The translations under genes and the position numbers were made by a program. From Synergistaceae bacterium (lineage in GTDB: Bacteria > Synergistota > Synergistia > Synergistales > Synergistaceae): 14,356 nucleotides of DNA. Position 1 is the first letter of the stretch; the number at the start of each line of letters is the position of its first letter. The DNA is taken from contig JAISDQ010000286.1 of assembly GCA_031264605.1 (NCBI GenBank), forward strand, positions 1 to 14,356. The letters are read 5' to 3'. The notes below the pieces were generated by a model. That model was not told where the DNA came from. It worked only from the letters and a program-made list of their open reading frames with translations, and searched no databases. Below are positions 7,093 to 13,202 of this stretch, piece after piece.

Positions 7093-8373
7093 ATGCCACA
7101 GAATTTCTGCGAGATAATGTCCCGGCGCGGCTTCGTCGAGTGGTGCAGCGACGCCCCGGAATTGGGCCAAAAGATGGAACGTGAAACAGTCACCGGTTAC
7201 GTCGGGTTCGACCCGAGCGCCGACAGCCTTCACGTCGGCAATATGGTCCCGATAATGGGGCTCGCCTGGCTGCAAAGACTGGGGCACCGCCCGATAGCCC
7301 TGGCGGGAGGCGGCACCGGGCTGATCGGCGATCCCTCGGGCAAGACGAAAGAGCGTCAATTGCTGTCGCAAGACCGCGTCGTCCATAATGTCGAGTGCAT
7401 CAAAAAACAGCTCGCTAAATTTCTCGACTTCGACTGCGGAAGCGCTTCCGCCATTATGCCGAACAACCACGACTGGCTGTCGAAGATAAGTTTCATCGAG
7501 TTCCTGCGCGACACGGGAAAATTTTTTCCGGTCAACGTCCTCATTAACCGCGAATACGTGCGCAGCCGCATAGACGACCCCGAAAAGAGCATCACGTACA
7601 CCGAGCTGTCATACATACTTCTTCAGGCTTACGACTTCGACCACCTGTACCGCGAGTTCGGCTGCGCCCTCCAGATGGGCGGCAACGATCAGCAGGGCAA
7701 TATAATAGGAGGAATAGACCTCATCAGAAAGCGCGGCGGCGGGCAGGCCTACGGCCTGACGTTCCGGTTGCTGCTCACCGCGTCCGGCGCGAAATTCGGC
7801 AAATCCGAGGAGGGCGCCGTCTACCTCGACCCCGCCAAGACCAGTCCCTACAAGTTCTATCAGTTCTGGATAAATACCGATGACCGCGATATCGGCCGGC
7901 TGCTCAGAACGTACTCGTTCGAAAGCCTGGAATCGATAGAGAGCCTCATGGAACGCCACACGGCGCATCCCGAGCGCCGCGAGGCCCAAAAACTCCTGGC
8001 GTGGGACATGACGGCGCGCGTTCACGGAAACGAGACGGCCGCGAAGGTACGCGACGCGAGCGCGGTGCTCTTCGGGGAACGCGACGCCCGCTCGTCGGAC
8101 GCGTCGCTCCTCGACACGCTTGCCGCGGAAATACCCACGGCGGACATAGCCGCCCCGCTGCCGCTGCCGCTCGTCGACTGCATACTCGCCTCGGGCGGCG
8201 CTGCCAGCAAGGGCGAGGCGAGGCGTAAAACGCGCGAAGGCGGGATTTACGTCAACGGCGAACGCGTGCCTGACGATTCCCGCGTCTTAAATTCGGACGA
8301 CCTCTTGGAGGGCGGATACGTCCAGCTGAGGATCGGAAAGAAGGACTTCAGGCTGCTGCGCTTCAACAGGTGA
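7093..8373 (+). CDS. tyrS: Tyrosyl-tRNA synthetase
   Basis: A 426-residue class I synthetase that charges tRNA-Tyr with tyrosine in the cytoplasm. The HIGH-type motif is HVGN at 47-50, in the GYVGFDPSADSLHVGN block. The KMSKS-type motif is KFGKS at 234-238. The DPSGKTKER segment and the tyrosine-site TELSYILLQAYDF segment are intact. A C-terminal S4 RNA-binding domain spans about 355-424. Length is that of the bacterial TyrRS group that includes Escherichia coli TyrS. One oddity: the block usually reading GGSDQWGNI is GGNDQQGNI here (197-204), with Gln replacing Trp at 201. AAAGGAG at 7076-7082 supports the ATG. It heads a tight cluster with the next two genes. Confidence 0.95.
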   Translation: MPQNFCEIMSRRGFVEWCSDAPELGQKMERETVTGYVGFDPSADSLHVGNMVPIMGLAWLQRLGHRPIALAGGGTGLIGDPSGKTKERQLLSQDRVVHNVECIKKQLAKFLDFDCGSASAIMPNNHDWLSKISFIEFLRDTGKFFPVNVLINREYVRSRIDDPEKSITYTELSYILLQAYDFDHLYREFGCALQMGGNDQQGNIIGGIDLIRKRGGGQAYGLTFRLLLTASGAKFGKSEEGAVYLDPAKTSPYKFYQFWINTDDRDIGRLLRTYSFESLESIESLMERHTAHPERREAQKLLAWDMTARVHGNETAAKVRDASAVLFGERDARSSDASLLDTLAAEIPTADIAAPLPLPLVDCILASGGAASKGEARRKTREGGIYVNGERVPDDSRVLNSDDLLEGGYVQLRIGKKDFRLLRFNR

Positions 8374-8377
8374 CGGA

Positions 8378-9220
8378 ATGAGTTTCAAAGCGTCGGCGAT
8401 CAGGCTCCTGATGAAGATAGTACGGCCCGGCGCCGCGGCCGCGTGTCTCGCCCTGTTCTTCAAAGGTCTCCTCAGACTGGTTCCGATACGGAAACGAACG
8501 GCGGCGCGCAACATCGAAACGGCGTTCCCCGAAAAAACGCCGCGCGAGCGCGCGGCAATCGTATGGAAGACATACGACCATCTCGTCTGGATAGGATTGG
8601 AGTTTGCCGCGTTGCAGCGGGACCCGCGCCTCGCTCTGGATTGGGTCGATTTCGAAAACGAATCCGCGCTCGACGACTCGCAAGGCGGAATATTGCTGGC
8701 GGGCCACGTTGGCAACTGGGAGCTGTGCTGCTCGCGCCTGGCGCAGGGAGGACACGACGTGACCGCCATAGTGCGCGAATCTGGCGACGACGGGGAACGC
8801 GGCGTCATTGCCGAGATGCGCGCCCGCGCGGGATGGAAATTCCTCTCCCACAAGAGCCCGATGACGCGCGCGCTGGCCGTGCTCAGACAAAACAAATTTC
8901 TCGCGATAATGCCCGATCAGCACGGCGGCCCAAGCGGAATAGCCGCTCCGTTCTTCGGCCTCGAGACGTCCACTTCCCAGGGTCCGGCCGTATTCGCTTA
9001 CCTGACAAAAAAGCCCATAATACCCGTTTATACGCGGCGTATACGCCCGTTCAAACACACGATGCGCGTCGGTGAGCCGATAAAGTGGGAGGACGCCGGC
9101 GAGCGCGGCAGGACGATTTACGAGATAACGGCCGCCGTGAACCGGGAAATGGAGCGAATGGTGAGGGAATCGCCGGATCAGTGGCTCGCCCAGCACAAGA
9201 GATTCAAGGAGCACTATTGA
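8378..9220 (+). CDS. Lipid A biosynthesis acyltransferase (LpxL/HtrB family)
   Basis: A 280-residue inner-membrane acyltransferase of the LpxL/LpxM family, which adds a secondary acyl chain from acyl-ACP to a lipid A precursor. The catalytic HX4E motif is His110 to Glu115 (GHVGNWE). The N-terminus has a hydrophobic segment at about 18-35. The PDQHGG segment and the family ending QWLAQHKRFK are present. It is slightly shorter than the roughly 300-residue proteobacterial enzymes. The ATG is four bases after the tyrS stop with only a modest AGGTGA ahead of it, so translational coupling is likely. It is the strongest evidence in the window for a diderm cell envelope. The exact acyl chain and position (LpxL or LpxM role) cannot be assigned. 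Confidence 0.9.
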   Translation: MSFKASAIRLLMKIVRPGAAAACLALFFKGLLRLVPIRKRTAARNIETAFPEKTPRERAAIVWKTYDHLVWIGLEFAALQRDPRLALDWVDFENESALDDSQGGILLAGHVGNWELCCSRLAQGGHDVTAIVRESGDDGERGVIAEMRARAGWKFLSHKSPMTRALAVLRQNKFLAIMPDQHGGPSGIAAPFFGLETSTSQGPAVFAYLTKKPIIPVYTRRIRPFKHTMRVGEPIKWEDAGERGRTIYEITAAVNREMERMVRESPDQWLAQHKRFKEHY

Positions 9221-9238
9221 TAAGAGAAGGAGCGAAAA

Positions 9239-9973
9239 ATGTTCGAGAAAGTTTTCAGCGTCCCGTATTACGGATTGGATCAGAACGGCAGGCTGAAGCC
9301 GGAAATCCTGCCCGAGTTTTTTCAGGAAGCCGCGGCGCTTCACGCCAATTCAGTCGGCATAGGGGTGGAGAACCTTCTGGAACGCGGCATGACCTGGGTG
9401 CTCCGCCGATACAGGATAAATGTCCGCGCTTGCGGGCACGGGCCGGAGATCACGGTAAAGACATGGTTCGAGCCGCTGAGAAACCTGATGTCGGTTCGCC
9501 TGTTCGAGGCTTTTTTGCCGGACGGCGCCCGTGTTGCCGACGCGTGGTCGTCATGGATAGTGCTGGACCTTAAAAAGACGCGGCCGGTTCGTCTCGACCG
9601 CGCTCTGCCCCCGGCGTACTTCGCCGCCACCGACCCCACGGGCGAGCCGATAGACGGCAAACTGCCGGAGGCAAACGACGGCTGTGATTACGAGAGCATT
9701 TTCGGCGTGCGCCGCCGCGAACTCGACCTCAACGGACACGCAAACCACACGGCATATCTCGACTGGGCGCTCGAAAGCATCCCCGACGATGCCGTCGCGG
9801 GATATTTCCCGGCGCGGTTCGACGCCGAGTACATATCGTCCGCGAGGCGCGAACGCGTCGCGGTCCGAACGAAAAAAACACGCGAATCGCCGCTCACGTT
9901 CGGACATTGGATATTCGCCGAGACGTCGAACGCCGAAACGGCGCGAATCATCACCGAATGGCGGCGAGAATGA
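9239..9973 (+). CDS. Acyl-ACP thioesterase (FatA/FatB-like, PF01643 type)
   Basis: A 244-residue double-hotdog thioesterase expected to release free fatty acids from acyl-ACP in the cytoplasm. The N-terminal hotdog (about 1-130) contains FQEAAALHANSVGIG and a MTWVLRRYRI block. The second hotdog carries the catalytic Asp163-x-Asn165-x-His167 in ELDLNGHANHTAYLDWALE, and Glu197 (DAEYIS) is a candidate for the further acidic residue. Length and motif order match bacterial FatA-like enzymes of anaerobes. AAGGAG at 9227-9232 is six bases before the ATG. It follows the lipid A acyltransferase gene by 18 bases and is the last gene of the tyrS cluster. Both neighbours use acyl-ACP, which suggests a role in balancing fatty-acid supply. 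Confidence 0.9.
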   Translation: MFEKVFSVPYYGLDQNGRLKPEILPEFFQEAAALHANSVGIGVENLLERGMTWVLRRYRINVRACGHGPEITVKTWFEPLRNLMSVRLFEAFLPDGARVADAWSSWIVLDLKKTRPVRLDRALPPAYFAATDPTGEPIDGKLPEANDGCDYESIFGVRRRELDLNGHANHTAYLDWALESIPDDAVAGYFPARFDAEYISSARRERVAVRTKKTRESPLTFGHWIFAETSNAETARIITEWRRE

Positions 9974-9999
9974 TAAACAATAAACCACCTGATAAAAAC

Positions 10000-10151
10000 C
10001 TCGGGCGCTGCCCGAGCCTGGCAGGGAGCAAACTCCCTGCACCCTCTTCTAATTTTTCTTTCCTCCGCAGGAGGAAAGAAAAATTGGTAAAAGGGGTCCG
10101 GGGAATTGGTTCCCCGGCGGGGTTCGCCCTGCGGGCTCAGGGCGGAGCCCC
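10000..10151. repeat. Multi-hairpin intergenic element between convergent genes
   Basis: Five hairpins follow one another. H1 is CTCGGGC/GCCCGAG (10000-10016). H2 is GCAGGGAG/CTCCCTGC (10021-10040). H3 is a perfect 16-bp stem with a 3-base loop, arms 10051-10066 and 10070-10085. H4 is CCGGGGAA/TTCCCCGG (10098-10117). H5 is an imperfect long stem with arms 10119-10131 and 10138-10151. Together they fill most of the 211-base gap. H3 has T-rich and A-rich arms, so it can act as a terminator in both directions. The regular design suggests a dispersed repeat rather than a simple terminator. No credible protein is encoded here. Confidence 0.75.
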
Positions 10152-10184
10152 AAGATTTTGACCGGGGTTTTAAAGATTATCGCC

Positions 10185-10613
10185 CTAAAACGCGGATATT
10201 TTGGCGCCGTACGCGACACATTTATCCGCTTTTTCGCCCTCCGGGGCTTCGTTGATTATAAGTCCTTCGTCCAGAAGATTGACGCCCTCTTTTTTCATGC
10301 GTTCCGCCCAATTGCGCATCCATTCTCCGTCGCCCCAGCCGTAAGAACCGAACAGCGCGACTTTGCGCCCCGAGAGCTTGGGCGTTATCGACGAAACGAA
10401 AGGCTCCATCTCGCTCTCCTCGACCACCTCGGATCCCATTGAAGGCGAACCGAGAACTAGTACGTCGTATTCGCCGATTTCGTCCTGCGTGGCGGACGAC
10501 ACCTGTTTCCGTGAGACCTGAGCGCCAGCTTCGGAAGCGCCTTGCCCTATAAGTTCCGACATTTTCTCCGTATTTCCGGTTCCCGACCAATAAATTATAC
10601 CGATTCGACTCAT
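10185..10613 (-). CDS. Flavodoxin
   Basis: A 142-residue FMN-binding electron carrier. The phosphate-binding loop is SGTGNTE at 10-16. The loops that hold the isoalloxazine ring are visible as GSPSMGSE in the middle and FGSYGWGDGEW further on. Length and order match short-chain flavodoxins of anaerobes. It should carry low-potential electrons in the cytoplasm and often replaces ferredoxin when iron is scarce. AAAGGAGG (in the 10621-10628 region, read on the minus strand) is seven bases before the ATG. The gene starts 20 bases after the DUF3793 gene ends, on the same strand, so the two form an operon driven from the promoter near 11349-11377. Transcription ends in the multi-hairpin region. Confidence 0.94.
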   Translation of the reverse strand: MSRIGIIYWSGTGNTEKMSELIGQGASEAGAQVSRKQVSSATQDEIGEYDVLVLGSPSMGSEVVEESEMEPFVSSITPKLSGRKVALFGSYGWGDGEWMRNWAERMKKEGVNLLDEGLIINEAPEGEKADKCVAYGAKISAF

Positions 10614-10633
10614 TCGAATCCCTCCTTTGGATT

Positions 10634-11224
10634 TTATCTAACCGCCGCCGATCCTTCGAGCATCTTCAGGGCGGCGTTTGTCTCGGCGTTTTTGTACTCG
10701 CCGAATTTTTCGAGCGCGTATTTTTCGTTACCGTAAACTTTCCAGTACCCTGATATTTTCTCGCGTCTTCCCCTGTTTTTTATGAAACCTTCCACATCTT
10801 CGAGTGGGTATCCCAGAAAAATCCCCACTTCGTGCGGCATTTCCCATTCGAATCTCATGACGAGATTTTCTATGCAGCCGAATGGGCAATTATTCGAGCA
10901 ATCGTATCCCAAACGTTTCAGAAACGCCGCCGAATCCCGCTCGGATAAACGCGACGCCAGCAGCTCGCGCCTGTAGATGAATAATATTACAGATTTTCGC
11001 GAGGTTTTGATTTCGGCGAATTCGAGGCGCAATTTTTGCGACAGATAACCCTTCATCGCGTACCACGCGGTTCTTAAATCCTCGCCGCCGCGAGACAGGT
11101 TTATGAGCGCCCCGCATTTGATTCCCCGCAGTACCGGCGCGGCAAAACAGGTTATCATCGACTCGATGAACGTTTTTTCGTCCTGGGTCTTCAGGAAAAA
11201 CATAAGTTCTTGTAAAATCGGCAT
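10634..11224 (-). CDS. DUF3793 family protein
   Basis: A 196-residue protein of the DUF3793 family, which lacks a known activity and is often found beside flavodoxin genes in anaerobes. Family wording is visible: an N-terminal TCFAAPVLRGIKCGAL block (Cys26 and Cys37), the HEVGIFLGYPLEDVEGFI block at 131-148 and GYWKVYGN at 159-166. A cysteine cluster, Cys109-x3-Cys113-x3-Cys117, sits just before the core block and could bind a metal or a cluster; whether it is conserved I cannot tell. No signal peptide or membrane helix is seen. GGAGG is six bases before the ATG, but a hairpin covers both. It is the first gene of the operon with flavodoxin, which suggests a role in iron- or redox-related adaptation. 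Confidence 0.88.
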   Translation of the reverse strand: MPILQELMFFLKTQDEKTFIESMITCFAAPVLRGIKCGALINLSRGGEDLRTAWYAMKGYLSQKLRLEFAEIKTSRKSVILFIYRRELLASRLSERDSAAFLKRLGYDCSNNCPFGCIENLVMRFEWEMPHEVGIFLGYPLEDVEGFIKNRGRREKISGYWKVYGNEKYALEKFGEYKNAETNAALKMLEGSAAVR

Positions 11225-11256
11225 AGTTTCCTCCCAAGATGTATTTGCGGAAACTA
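11224..11256 (-). promoter_or_regulatory. Hairpin covering the DUF3793 ribosome-binding site and start codon
   Basis: On the minus-strand RNA, UAGUUUCC (11256 to 11249) is exactly complementary to GGAAACUA (11231 to 11224), with a 17-base loop. The 3' arm contains the last bases of the GGAGG site and the A of the start codon. Folding would block initiation. Confidence 0.5.
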
Positions 11257-11258
11257 AC
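11242..11258. repeat. Direct repeat TATTTGCGNNNACTAAC, copy 1
   Basis: This 17-base pattern recurs at 11332-11348, where all 14 specified bases are identical and only the three central ones differ. Copy 1 lies just ahead of the DUF3793 ribosome-binding site and copy 2 at the predicted transcript start, about 90 bases apart. Confidence 0.55.
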
Positions 11259-11261
11259 TAT

Positions 11262-11321
11262 TTAGCAGAGGCTTTCGCGTCTCTCTTTGCCGTACCTATC
11301 CGCGTTCTCCATAAAAGTCAT
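11262..11321 (-). CDS. Possible 19-residue upstream leader ORF
   Basis: Within the predicted 5' leader of the DUF3793 gene, an ATG at 11321 opens 19 codons ending in TAA (11262-11264), rich in Arg and Glu and ending Ser-Leu-Cys. A second in-frame ATG lies three codons in. No clear ribosome-binding site precedes either start, so it may not be translated. Its stop lies six bases before the hairpin that covers the DUF3793 start, so a ribosome ending there would open that hairpin. Confidence 0.25.
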   Translation of the reverse strand: MTFMENADRYGKERRESLC

Positions 11322-11322
11322 G

Positions 11323-11339
11323 CGCAAATAATATTTGCG
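11323..11339. promoter_or_regulatory. Perfect 7-3-7 dyad at the DUF3793 transcript start
   Basis: CGCAAATAATATTTGCG is a perfect inverted repeat with a 3-base centre. It lies just after the predicted start of transcription on the minus strand. It could be a repressor operator in DNA or a hairpin at the 5' end of the RNA. Its right arm is part of direct-repeat copy 2. Confidence 0.5.
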
Positions 11340-11348
11340 TTTACTAAC
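11332..11348. repeat. Direct repeat TATTTGCGNNNACTAAC, copy 2
   Basis: This copy overlaps the 7-3-7 dyad and reaches the -10 box of the minus-strand promoter. Two copies of one binding site in a leader suggest a DNA-binding regulator that contacts both. Confidence 0.55.
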
Positions 11349-11377
11349 ATTATTAACCATGTTAATCCCCGTGTCAA
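11349..11377 (-). promoter_or_regulatory. Near-consensus promoter of the DUF3793-flavodoxin operon with an operator in the spacer
   Basis: Read on the minus strand, TTGACA (11377 to 11372) and AATAAT (11354 to 11349) are separated by exactly 17 bases. The -35 is consensus and the -10 matches five of six bases. The spacer holds a perfect 6-3-6 dyad, ATTAACCATGTTAAT (11352-11366 on the plus strand), which overlaps the -10 box. That is a typical repressor position. Transcription should start near 11342, giving a leader of about 118 bases. Confidence 0.7.
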
Positions 11378-11437
11378 TATATAATTTTTAACCTCGAACA
11401 GCAGGCAAAGCGTTGGATGAAAGAAAACGCGTTGTTA

Positions 11438-11446
11438 TGATATACT
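11438..11446 (+). promoter_or_regulatory. Extended -10 promoter of the dipeptidase gene
   Basis: TGATATACT fits the extended -10 pattern TGNTATAAT with one change. No good -35 box lies at the usual distance, as is common for extended -10 promoters. It would start transcription near 11453, about 90 bases before the dipeptidase ATG. Confidence 0.45.
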
Positions 11447-11544
11447 GGCGCAAGTTTTAAACAAAAACGACATCGGCGCGGGCGGAGACAGCGGATATGC
11501 GTGAAACTAAAATGCCGCGCGCGTTTATAGAGGGGTGTTTTTTG

Positions 11545-12945
11545 ATGGATTCGTCCCGTATTCATGAAAATGTGGACCGTGACTTCGACGACATGGTGTC
11601 CGTCATATCGAAAATAATTGAAATCCCTAGCGTTCTTGACGAAAACGCGATCAGCGAGGCACATCCTTTTGGCCCCAGAGTTACGGAAGCGCTGGACGCT
11701 TTTCTTGAGGAGGCCAAAAAACGCGGATTTTCAACCTCCAATATCGATAACATGGCAGGTTACGCGGAAGTGGGGGAGGGGCCGCTATTCGGCATACTCG
11801 CGCATCTCGACGTCATGCCCGCCGGCGCGCTCGCGAACTGGCGCCGTCCCCCGTTTCACGCGGTCGTGGAGGACGGCAGGCTGTACGGCAGGGGAGTGTC
11901 GGACGATAAAGGCCCCGCGGTCAGCGCGCTCTTTGCCCTGAAAGCCTTGGCCGACTCAGGCGTCAAACTGAACAGGCGGTTTCGCGTCATCGTCGGTCTG
12001 GATGAGGAGAGCGGCTTTCGCTGCGTGGAACGTTACAAAAAAACCGAGGAGATTCCGGTCATGAGTTTTTCGCCAGACGCGGATTTTCCGGTGGTCAACG
12101 GCGAAAAAGGTATATTGCATTTCTTTCTCCGAAAAAAATTTTCGAGCATAGACGCGATGGGCCTTCCGGAATTGGTGAATATCAGCGGGGGCGATAGGTT
12201 CAATATTGTGCCGGACGAGCTTGACGTATTTTTCCGAAAGGCGTCGGCGGGGAACCTCGAACTCGTATTGGAGCCGATAGGGGCGCGGGTAGCGGCGACG
12301 GGCAACGGAGTGCTGGTCAAAGTGTACGGTAAATCAGCCCACGCAATGGAACCGCACAAGGGGGAGAACGCCATACAAAAATTCCTCTCAGCCGTCCAGA
12401 ACATGGACTTTGGACCGCCGTCCCTTCATGTCGAGCTGCTGAAACTCGCCGCCCTGTTCAAAAACGAGACCGACGGGGCGTCTTTGGGCGTGGCCTGCGA
12501 AGACGACATTTCGGGCGCGCTCACCTGCAATCTCGCCGCGATATCCCTCGACGGCGACATGCTATCCGTAAAATGCGACATACGTTACCCGGTAAAAAAA
12601 CGCGGAGATTCGCTGATCGAAGCGATTCAAAATTCAGCGGAGGAAATGGGATGGGAACTCGAAATCGCGCGGCGCTCGGAACCGCTCTATGTCGATCCGG
12701 ACAGCGAATTGGTGAAAGTTTTGCTCGAATCGTACGCGAGTATAACCAAAGAGCCCGCGGCCCCAAAATCGATAGGCGGAGGAACGTACTGCAAAGCTCT
12801 CCCCAACGCCGTTTCTTTCGGTCCGCTCTTTCCCGGAGACGAGGAAACGGCGCACCAGCCCAACGAGTACATATCGATGGACTCGCTGCGTAAAATGACT
12901 CACGTTTACGCGGAGGCCATATCGCGTTTCAATTCATCGGTCTGA
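11545..12945 (+). CDS. M20 family dipeptidase, PepV-like
   Basis: A 466-residue di-zinc metallopeptidase expected to cleave dipeptides and some longer peptides in the cytoplasm. Metal and catalytic landmarks are His87-x-Asp89 (LAHLDVMPAG), Asp120 (VSDDKGPAVSAL), Glu154-Glu155 (GLDEESGF), the SPDADFPVVNGEKG block typical of PepV, HAMEPHKGENA in the lid domain and the C-terminal His437 in AHQPNEYI. IGGGTYCKALPNAVSFGPLFPG is a strong PepV marker. I chose ATG 11545 because AGGGG (11531-11535) precedes it and it gives the usual family N-terminus with EIPSV near residue 28. An in-frame ATG at 11497 would add 16 residues and also has a GGAG upstream. It diverges from the DUF3793 operon. Confidence 0.9.
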   Translation: MDSSRIHENVDRDFDDMVSVISKIIEIPSVLDENAISEAHPFGPRVTEALDAFLEEAKKRGFSTSNIDNMAGYAEVGEGPLFGILAHLDVMPAGALANWRRPPFHAVVEDGRLYGRGVSDDKGPAVSALFALKALADSGVKLNRRFRVIVGLDEESGFRCVERYKKTEEIPVMSFSPDADFPVVNGEKGILHFFLRKKFSSIDAMGLPELVNISGGDRFNIVPDELDVFFRKASAGNLELVLEPIGARVAATGNGVLVKVYGKSAHAMEPHKGENAIQKFLSAVQNMDFGPPSLHVELLKLAALFKNETDGASLGVACEDDISGALTCNLAAISLDGDMLSVKCDIRYPVKKRGDSLIEAIQNSAEEMGWELEIARRSEPLYVDPDSELVKVLLESYASITKEPAAPKSIGGGTYCKALPNAVSFGPLFPGDEETAHQPNEYISMDSLRKMTHVYAEAISRFNSSV

Positions 12946-12988
12946 ATTTACCTGACCGTGTCTATCCCCGATCTCAGGGTACTGTTGT

Positions 12989-13017
12989 TTGAGGTAATAT
13001 GCTGAGCGAATTATAAC
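12989..13017 (+). promoter_or_regulatory. Possible promoter immediately ahead of a terminator
   Basis: TTGAGG (12989-12994) and TATAAC (13012-13017) are separated by 17 bases. The predicted start near 13024 is only a few bases before the terminator hairpin, so any transcript would be about 35 bases unless it reads through. Confidence 0.4.
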
Positions 13018-13027
13018 AGGCGTGGTC

Positions 13028-13058
13028 GCGGGAATCGTTGGGATTCCCGCTTTTTTAT
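13028..13058 (+). terminator. Rho-independent terminator of the dipeptidase gene
   Basis: GCGGGAATC (13028-13036) and GATTCCCGC (13042-13050) form a perfect 9-bp stem with a 5-base loop, followed at once by TTTTTTATT. This is a textbook intrinsic terminator, 83 bases after the dipeptidase stop codon. Confidence 0.88.
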
Positions 13059-13086
13059 TGCAACGCGCGCCGGATTGTCATATAAT
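13058..13086 (+). promoter_or_regulatory. Promoter of the MliC/META protein gene
   Basis: TTGCAA (13058-13063) and a consensus TATAAT (13081-13086) are separated by 17 bases. Transcription should start near 13093 and leave a leader of about 110 bases before the ATG at 13203. A weak 6-bp hairpin, ATCATC/GATGAT (13108-13126), lies in that leader. Confidence 0.75.
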
Positions 13087-13202
13087 TGCTATGCGTTTAT
13101 TAGGCGTATCATCGGTTGCAGATGATGTGTTTTCCCGTTATCGTGACGTGCGTGATTGTTGTTCATGGCAAAATTTCATGACGAAAAGAGGCCTGGAGGG
13201 TT

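Noticed and set aside
8363..9343. A 326-codon minus-strand open frame opposite the acyltransferase gene
   Set aside because: It is antisense to a clear LpxL-family gene and spans the gap and the next gene start, with no recognisable motif.
9907..10161. An 84-codon plus-strand open frame running from the thioesterase gene through the multi-hairpin element
   Set aside because: It begins inside a real gene in another frame, and its second half is hairpin sequence. No ribosome-binding site or motif supports it.
12946..13027. A structured RNA or tRNA between the dipeptidase gene and its terminator
   Set aside because: Only a weak 6-bp long-range pairing (TTACCT with AGGTAA) was found. There is no cloverleaf, T-loop motif or known small-RNA signature.
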